This document shows, in pieces, positions 6,501 to 10,761 of a stretch of DNA of 10,761 nucleotides (its first letter is position 1; each line of letters begins with the position of its first letter). The stretch is from an uncultured Bacilli bacterium (lineage in GTDB: Bacteria > Bacillota_I > Bacilli_A > RFN20 > CAG-631): assembly GCA_934215405.1 (NCBI GenBank), contig CAKPZU010000069.1:1-10761 (forward strand), written 5' to 3'. Made by a program: the position numbers and the translations under genes. The notes under the pieces were generated by a model, which saw nothing but the letters and a program-made list of their open reading frames with translations, made no database searches and was not told where the DNA came from.

Positions 6501-7083
6501 AAGCTTTAAAGACATAAGAATTGTTGATAATTTTTATCAATCTTCATCATTCTTTCCAATGCCACTTTGCTTAATTGGTACTTTAGATGAAAATGGAACG
6601 CTAACTAGCTTTGGATCATATTCTTTATGCTTTCCATACTACATTGCTGGAAAAGGATTTTATGCCATGATACTTGAATGTCGAAATAATTCAAATACAT
6701 GTAAAGGATTATTAAGGCATGGAAAATGTAGTATTAACTTCTTACCTTTTAGTAAGAAAAATTTTGAAGAGCATGTACGTCTTGGCTTCCCAGGAGATAC
6801 ACCTGAAGAAAAGATGAAGGATTTTAAGTTTACTGTTGATGATGGTATGTCAAAGCAAGAAAATCCAACAAATAACTATCCAAAAATCATTAAGGAAGCT
6901 TATCAAGTATTTGAATGTACATGGATAAAGGAATTGGATAATGCTCAAGATGATAAAGTGCTTGAAGAATATAATGAGCCATATCATAATTTCAATGGTG
7001 TTACTTCAAAATATGGAGCTCACTTTATTTTAAAGATTGATCATATTTTATTAAAGGATAAATACTATATTAGAATTCTTTAA
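6493..7083 (+). CDS. Flavin reductase-like FMN-binding split-barrel protein
   Basis: A 196-residue protein starting at ATG 6493, with GGAGG (6480-6484) 8 nt upstream. The N-terminus resembles the flavin reductase-like domain (PF01613): SFFPMPLCLIGTLDENG (P-x-P, then L-I-G-T-x-D-x-x-G) followed by SFGSYSLCFPYYIAGKGFY, the FMN-binding barrel region. Next come ECRNNSNTCKGLLRHGKCSINFLP and the C-terminal strand YGAHFILKIDHILLKDKYY. Such proteins bind FMN and act as NAD(P)H:flavin reductases or as direct reductases of small substrates. Translational overlap with TetR shows co-regulation. The protein stops soon after the 'I-D-H-I-L-L-K' strand. Relatives often continue some tens of residues, so the C-terminus may be shortened, although this cannot be settled without alignment. 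Confidence 0.85.
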   Translation: MDKSFKDIRIVDNFYQSSSFFPMPLCLIGTLDENGTLTSFGSYSLCFPYYIAGKGFYAMILECRNNSNTCKGLLRHGKCSINFLPFSKKNFEEHVRLGFPGDTPEEKMKDFKFTVDDGMSKQENPTNNYPKIIKEAYQVFECTWIKELDNAQDDKVLEEYNEPYHNFNGVTSKYGAHFILKIDHILLKDKYYIRIL

Positions 7084-7099
7084 AAAAACAAGTAGTACA

Positions 7100-7309
7100 A
7101 TGTATGTTTGTTTTATTGGAGCCTTAATGTTTAGTGTTACTTTATTTATAAGCATTGTTTTAGGATTAACACCATTTCCAAAATGGACATGCATTTTTAA
7201 TGTAATTTTTATATTTATTTTACTATTTCCATTTAAAATAGTTGGATCATTTAATTTAGCTAGTGCTTTAACATTTTTAGGCTTATTTATAACATTATGC
7301 TTAATTTAA
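7100..7309 (+). CDS. Small hypothetical membrane protein (69 aa)
   Basis: A short ORF of 69 residues, nearly all hydrophobic, with three probable membrane segments: residues 4-23, about 28-46 and 50-68. Pro-Phe-Pro-Lys and Lys-Ile-Val-Gly lie at the turns. ATG 7100 has no clear Shine-Dalgarno. ATG 7127 has TGGAG (7117-7121) 5 nt upstream but would halve the first membrane helix. I recognise no family. It lies in the operon, 16 nt after the flavin reductase stop and 15 nt before the thiazoline hydrolase start. It may be a genuine small protein or the remnant of a larger membrane gene. Confidence 0.5.
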   Translation: MYVCFIGALMFSVTLFISIVLGLTPFPKWTCIFNVIFIFILLFPFKIVGSFNLASALTFLGLFITLCLI

Positions 7310-7324
7310 AAAGGAAGTAAGAAT

Positions 7325-8026
7325 ATGAAAAATAAAGATTTAGTATTTGATAGAAATGTACATGTTTTATATTCAAAGGAATGTGAGAAAATATTAAAAA
7401 AGAAAATAGCTTTACATTATAAAAAAGAGCAAATTAATGAAATTTGGGAAAAGATACAAATGCAATATGTTGATTTTTTAAAGGATTGGCGAACTGATTT
7501 GAAAGGAAAAGAAAACTTTCATAATGGTAAAGGCGGAACATATGATTGTATTGCTATATTTGCTTATTATGTTGTTTTAAAGGATGTAACTACTTTTAAA
7601 GAAATAGAAGAAATTGAAGAAGAATTAGTACTTCCTAATTTTAAAAAGCTTAAATTTGTAAATTGTAATAAGATGATATTTAAAAAGCTAATGTATAAAG
7701 CATTTTGTATAGCTAAAAAGAATTGTGATAAATATAACGATTATATAATGGAAGTTAAAGAATTTGATAAGGATAAACCAATTTATTATGAATTTACTAG
7801 TTGCCCTGTAGCTGAATTTGCTATAAAGCATAATTTAGAAGAAATTACAGGGGCTTTATGTAATGTTGATTATAAATCAATGGAATTAATACATGCTAAA
7901 TTAATAAGAACATCAACTTGTGTTTTTAAAAATAAATGCGATTATACAATAGTTGGTGATAAGGATGAATATATTAAAGATCATCCAGAATATATTGATG
8001 AAAATGGCTTTAGGAGGAATAAATAA
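7325..8026 (+). CDS. L-2-amino-thiazoline-4-carboxylic acid hydrolase family protein
   Basis: A 233-residue protein starting at ATG 7325 with AAGGAAG (7311-7317) upstream. The C-terminal half matches the ATC hydrolase family (PF14196): TSCPVAEFAIKHNLEEI with Cys160, ALCNVDYKSME with Cys179 and Asp182, LIRTSTCVFKNKCDYTIVG with Cys199 and Cys205. These Cys/Asp residues are the family's conserved features. The founding enzyme opens the ring of 2-amino-thiazoline-4-carboxylate on the bacterial route to cysteine, but most relatives have no proven substrate. The N-terminal half is a Lys/Glu-rich helical region. Its TAA overlaps the next gene's ATG by one base (TAATG), so translation is coupled. It probably acts with the methyltransferase and flavin protein on a common small-molecule pathway. 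Family is confident; substrate is not. Confidence 0.85.
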   Translation: MKNKDLVFDRNVHVLYSKECEKILKKKIALHYKKEQINEIWEKIQMQYVDFLKDWRTDLKGKENFHNGKGGTYDCIAIFAYYVVLKDVTTFKEIEEIEEELVLPNFKKLKFVNCNKMIFKKLMYKAFCIAKKNCDKYNDYIMEVKEFDKDKPIYYEFTSCPVAEFAIKHNLEEITGALCNVDYKSMELIHAKLIRTSTCVFKNKCDYTIVGDKDEYIKDHPEYIDENGFRRNK

Positions 8027-8865
8027 TGAAATATCATATAGAAAGAAACACAGTTCAAGAAACACTAGTCATTCCTTTATATGGAAGGAAGAAATGTAGT
8101 GAGCTTTATAAAAATTTATATTATGATAAAAACGCTATTAAATTAATTGATAGTTTAGATTATGATTTTTCTTTACTTGAAGAAAAATCAAAAAAACTAA
8201 TGTATCGCTTTGGCTTTTTAGAAGCTGCAATTCGTCAATATGATATCATACAAGAAGTAAAGGATTATTTAAATAAAAATCCAAAAGCAGCAGTGGTAAA
8301 CTTAGGCTGTGGGCTTGATAATATTAAAAGCCATGTTGATAATAATATGTGTAAATTTTATAACCTTGATTATAAGGATGTTATAAAGTTAAGAAATGTT
8401 TTAATAGAAAAAAATGAACGAGAAGAAAATATTGCTTGTGATTTAAATGATACCTCTTGGTTTAGTAAAATTGATAAAAGTAATGGCGTAGTCTTCTTTG
8501 CAGCGGGCGTATTTTATTACTTTTTAAAAGAAAATGTAATAAAGTTAATTAACAAAATGGCATCTTGCTTTAAAAATTCTAAATTAGTATTTGATGCTGC
8601 TAATAAAAAAGCAGTTAAGTTGATGTTAAAAACATGGATTAAAACCGCATCAATTAAAGATGTTAATGCTTATTTTGCTATAACTGATGCTAAAAAAGAA
8701 CTTATACCCATAAATAATAATTTTGTAGTTTCAAGTAAAGGATATATGCTAGGCTATAACGATTTAAAAGATAAGTCAATAAGTAAATTCTTTAGATTTT
8801 TATCTAAGGTTGGAGATAATATGATGAAAATGCAAATTGTCAGAATAGATTTCAATGAAAAGTAA
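8026..8865 (+). CDS. Class I SAM-dependent methyltransferase, LCM (leucine carboxyl methyltransferase-like) family
   Basis: A 279-residue cytoplasmic methyltransferase starting at ATG 8026 with AGGAGG (8012-8017) 8 nt upstream. The N-terminus (TVQETLVIPLYGRKKCSEL, then a DYDFS segment and EAAIRQYD) is typical of the bacterial LCM-like O-methyltransferase group (PF04072). SAM-binding motif I is VVNLGCGLD (residues 90-98), and the acidic residue that binds the ribose hydroxyls is Asp115 in FYNLDY. FFAAGVFYYF is the motif IV-like strand. C-terminal residues DKSISKFFRFLSKVGDNMMKMQIVRIDF complete the fold. Length is normal. In anaerobic Firmicutes these enzymes are often annotated only as class I methyltransferases, and the acceptor is unknown. 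It is translationally coupled to the thiazoline hydrolase. Confidence 0.9.
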   Translation: MKYHIERNTVQETLVIPLYGRKKCSELYKNLYYDKNAIKLIDSLDYDFSLLEEKSKKLMYRFGFLEAAIRQYDIIQEVKDYLNKNPKAAVVNLGCGLDNIKSHVDNNMCKFYNLDYKDVIKLRNVLIEKNEREENIACDLNDTSWFSKIDKSNGVVFFAAGVFYYFLKENVIKLINKMASCFKNSKLVFDAANKKAVKLMLKTWIKTASIKDVNAYFAITDAKKELIPINNNFVVSSKGYMLGYNDLKDKSISKFFRFLSKVGDNMMKMQIVRIDFNEK

Positions 8866-8879
8866 TTAAAATGATAAAT

Positions 8880-8911
8880 TTGTTACACTAAATTTAAAAT
8901 TGGTGATACAA
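8880..8911 (+). promoter_or_regulatory. Imperfect 32-bp dyad before the broken hydrolase gene
   Basis: TTGT (8880-8883) pairs with ACAA (8908-8911), and CACTAA (8886-8891) pairs with TTGGTG (8900-8905) allowing one G-T. The centre is AT-rich. No T-run follows, so it is unlikely to be a terminator. It lies in the 66-nt gap between the methyltransferase and the hydrolase pseudogene, ending 7 nt before its GAGGAG ribosome binding site (8919-8924). It may be an operator or a leader hairpin. Confidence 0.4.
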
Positions 8912-8931
8912 AATGAACGAGGAGAAATATT

Positions 8932-9878
8932 ATGAAAAGAATAGATTTTACAATAGAAAAAGATGGATTTTATGGTGCTTATTTTAAATGTAAAAATAAA
9001 ACTAATAGTGCAATTATTGCCTGCATTGGTGATGATTGTAAGGATTATATGACGATGTGTTGTGTAAAGTGGCTTATGAGTAAAAGAAATGTTAATATAT
9101 TAACAATGTCACCAAATCATAAAGATTATAGCCATCATAATTATCCGCTTGAAAGAGTATAAAAGGCTATTAATTTTTTAAATGAAAATGCCAATGATAA
9201 AATTGGAATAATTGGAGCTTCAACTACAGGAACTCTTGCTCTTACTTGTGCTTCTTATTTTAAGCAAATAACACTAACTATTGCTCTTACTCCAAGTGAT
9301 TTTATTTGGCAAGGCTTTATGCAAGGAAAAAGAGATGGCTATACAGAATGGCCTGTTGAAAATGAATCATTATTTACATATCAAGAAAAAAAATTACCTT
9401 ATATGCCATTTTGCTATAAGCATCCAGAATATGGAAAGGTTATAGAAGAGGAAGCAAAAAGCACTAAAAATATGATGGCATCATGTAAAGTTTTTGATGA
9501 TTCAGAAAAAGCTCATCCAATTCAAGAGGACGAATATATTAAAGTTGAAAACATAAATGGTATTCTTCTTTTAATTGGTGCAAAAGATGATTCATTATGG
9601 AATACTGCAAAATATATTAAAAGAATGGAAAAAAGATTAAATGAAAAGCCTCATAGATGTGAATTAATCGCTAAAGTATATGAGCATGGTACAATGGTAC
9701 ACACTTTGTTTTCCCAGATGGCTTACTAAAAAAGATTTTCCCAGTTTTTAACCAAGCTATTTTAAAACTAATTTTTAAAGCAGCAAAGGATTATCCTCAC
9801 GAATGTAAAGAAACAAGAATTGATATAGAAAAGCAATTTTTAAATGCAATAGATAAATGGCAAATGAATATAGAATAG
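8932..9878 (+). pseudogene. Broken alpha/beta-hydrolase, acyl-CoA thioester hydrolase/BAAT C-terminal-like
   Basis: The gene starts at ATG 8932 after GAGGAG (8919-8924). It would encode about 312 residues if whole. Two lesions interrupt it. An in-frame TAA at 9160-9162 follows PLERV, and the same frame continues with KAINFLNENANDKIGIIGAS. Then an exact tandem duplication of ATGGTACA (9686-9693, 9694-9701) shifts the frame, stopping at 9729. Removing one copy restores EHGTHFVFPDGLLKKIFPVF and continues to TAG 9876-9878. The family triad is visible: nucleophile Ser97 in GASTTG, Asp219/220 in GAKDDSLW, and the His in GTHFVFP. A C-terminal ECKETR...W segment is typical of BAAT-like hydrolases. 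The first lesion removes the catalytic Ser from the translated part. It could make only a 76-residue fragment. An assembly error is possible but would need two independent mistakes. Confidence 0.9.
9686..9701 (+). repeat. 8-bp tandem duplication causing a frameshift
   Basis: ATGGTACA is present twice in a row. Eight is not a multiple of three, so the second copy throws the reading frame just before the catalytic His codon (9702-9704). With a single copy the protein reads through EHGTHFVFP. It looks like a replication-slippage insertion and could in principle revert. Confidence 0.9.
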
Positions 9879-9897
9879 CTTTAAATATTATTTAATA

Positions 9898-9926
9898 TTG
9901 ACTAATTGCCTAAAAATGGCTAAAAT
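9898..9926 (+). promoter_or_regulatory. Promoter of the second DUF4143-type ATPase
   Basis: TTGACT (9898-9903) and TAAAAT (9921-9926) are 17 bp apart, with 10 of 12 consensus bases. Transcription would begin near 9933, in the middle of the dyad at 9917-9949, some 34 nt before the ATG. Confidence 0.72.
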
Positions 9927-9949
9927 AAAGTTGTACTTTACATTAGCCA
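9917..9949 (+). promoter_or_regulatory. 33-bp dyad overlapping the promoter: operator or leader hairpin
   Basis: The outer arms TGGCTAA (9917-9923) and TTAGCCA (9943-9949) and the inner arms AAAGT (9927-9931) and ACTTT (9935-9939) are exact reverse complements around TGT. Only two mispaired positions lie between the inner and outer arms. The dyad covers the -10 box and predicted start site. The ribosome binding site AAAGGAG (9951-9957) begins 2 nt after it. Repressor binding, or an RNA fold beside the Shine-Dalgarno, could both control the ATPase. Confidence 0.65.
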
Positions 9950-9966
9950 AAAAGGAGAATTTAATT

Positions 9967-10761
9967 ATGTATACAATAAAAAGAAATATTGAAGATGTAA
10001 TTATAAGAAGAGCAAATAACAGTAAAGCAATTTTATTAACTGGTTCACGACAGGTTGGAAAATCAACGCTTTTTAATCATTTATTTTCATATGCTAATCG
10101 TGTTACATTTGATGATGATCTTATTCTTCTACAAGCAAGTGAAGATCCAGCTCTTTTCTTATATAATAATCCTTGTCCACTTATTATTGATGAAGTACAA
10201 AAATGCCCAAGTATTTTTAATAGAATAAAAATATATTTAGACAATAGTGAAAAAATGGCTAACTTTTTTTTGACAGGTTCACAAAAATTACAATTACTTG
10301 AAAATGTAAGTGAATCTTTAGCTGGAAGAATATCAATTATGGAGCTTGATTGTTTATCAATGCGTGAAATTACAAGTAATGATTTTAACAAACATTTTGT
10401 TCCATCTTTTGAGTATATTAATGAAAGAGAAAAAAAATTAACTAGCTATGATAATATTTGGGAGAAAATACATAGAGGATTTTTTCCAGAATTATATAGC
10501 AATTTAAACAAGGAATGGATAGATTTTTATCAATCGTATGTAAAAACTTATGTTGAAAGAGATGTAAATAAAATAATCAAGTCGAAAAATCATTTAACAT
10601 TTGTAAAATTTATGACTAGTGTTGCAGCAAGGACAGGTCAAATTTTAAATTATAAAAATATATCATCGGAAATTGGAGTTTCTGAAATAACAGTAAAAGA
10701 ATGGATTTCTATATTAGAAAAAAGTGGAATAATTTATTTATTAAAGCCTTATACTCCAAGC
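9967..10761 (+). CDS. Second AAA-type ATPase of the DUF4143 superfamily, C-terminus outside the window
   Basis: The frame is open from ATG 9967 to the window end (265 residues seen). AAAGGAG (9951-9957) lies 9 nt upstream. Walker A is GSRQVGKST (residues 26-34), Walker B is PLIIDEVQKCP (71-81), and FLTGSQKLQLL holds the sensor-like T-G-S. SESLAGRISIMELDCLSMREI is the family's L-A-G-R segment. FYQSYVKTYVERDVN and the winged-helix-like stretch ILNYKNISSEIGVSEITVKEWISILEKSGII (two parts around 10640-10720) match the start of DUF4143. The PD-(D/E)XK-like end would lie beyond the window. It is closer to the canonical family type (LAGR, YVERDV) than the ATPase at 4458, so the two are paralogous families and not a recent duplication. 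The function of these ATPases is largely unproven. Confidence 0.92.
   Translation, partial: MYTIKRNIEDVIIRRANNSKAILLTGSRQVGKSTLFNHLFSYANRVTFDDDLILLQASEDPALFLYNNPCPLIIDEVQKCPSIFNRIKIYLDNSEKMANFFLTGSQKLQLLENVSESLAGRISIMELDCLSMREITSNDFNKHFVPSFEYINEREKKLTSYDNIWEKIHRGFFPELYSNLNKEWIDFYQSYVKTYVERDVNKIIKSKNHLTFVKFMTSVAARTGQILNYKNISSEIGVSEITVKEWISILEKSGIIYLLKPYTPS

Noticed and set aside
9163..9729. Separate gene for the segment after the TAA at 9160 (for example from ATG 9319)
   Set aside because: The sequence continues the same alpha/beta-hydrolase in the same frame, including the nucleophile motif before ATG 9319. It is the remainder of a pseudogene.
10077..10391. 104-codon ORF on the minus strand
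   Set aside because: It is a shadow of the second DUF4143-type ATPase, which has Walker motifs in the + frame over the same bases.
1..10761. Alternative genetic code with TGA as tryptophan, considered because no gene ends in TGA
   Set aside because: Tryptophan is encoded by TGG in several genes and no TGA interrupts any conserved domain. TAA preference is expected in AT-rich DNA, and the pseudogene stop is TAA.

Overview
The window looks like a very AT-rich, low-GC Gram-positive chromosome. Nearly every ORF is rich in Asn, Lys, Ile and Tyr, every intact gene visible ends in TAA or TAG, and start sites carry AAGGA/GGAGG Shine-Dalgarno sequences. The gene families (DUF4143-type ATPases, a thiazoline-carboxylate hydrolase relative, a NifH-like ATPase, an Asn/Ser/Tyr-rich surface-type protein) suggest an anaerobic, probably gut-associated member of the Bacilli/Erysipelotrichia/Mollicutes-related lineages. 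That placement is inference. All genes are on the + strand. TGG encodes Trp and no TGA occurs in-frame, so the standard bacterial code fits.

Region 1 (1-4217): the 3' part of a large Ser/Thr/Asn/Tyr-rich protein ends 4 nt before a three-gene nitrogenase-like cassette. The cassette is a NifH-like [4Fe-4S] ATPase, then a component-1 subunit with three cysteines at the classical cluster-ligand positions, then a second component-1-like subunit without them. The three genes overlap by 10-11 nt and end in a clear terminator. The cysteine pattern resembles the dark-operative protochlorophyllide reductase type of complex, in which one subunit supplies three cysteines, more than MoFe nitrogenase. No cofactor-assembly gene (nifB, nifE, nifN) is in the window. 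This is the best candidate for an undescribed system: an ATP-driven low-potential reductase of unknown substrate.

Region 2 (4218-5835): a DUF4143-type AAA ATPase with a PD-(D/E)XK-like C-terminus. It is preceded by four direct repeats of a 19-nt core at an exact 33-bp period. The third repeat supplies the -35 element of a consensus-like promoter. A terminator follows the gene.

Region 3 (5836-9878): an operon driven by a strong promoter with a TetR-type palindrome at its transcription start. It encodes the TetR regulator, a flavin reductase-like FMN protein, a small membrane ORF, an L-2-amino-thiazoline-4-carboxylate hydrolase relative and an LCM-type methyltransferase. An alpha/beta-hydrolase (BAAT-like) follows, broken by an in-frame TAA and by an 8-bp tandem duplication that shifts the frame just before the catalytic His. 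The set suggests regulated redox or detoxification metabolism of a small thiol or heterocyclic substrate.

Region 4 (9879-10761): a second DUF4143-type ATPase, cut by the window edge. It has its own promoter, overlapped by a 33-bp dyad.
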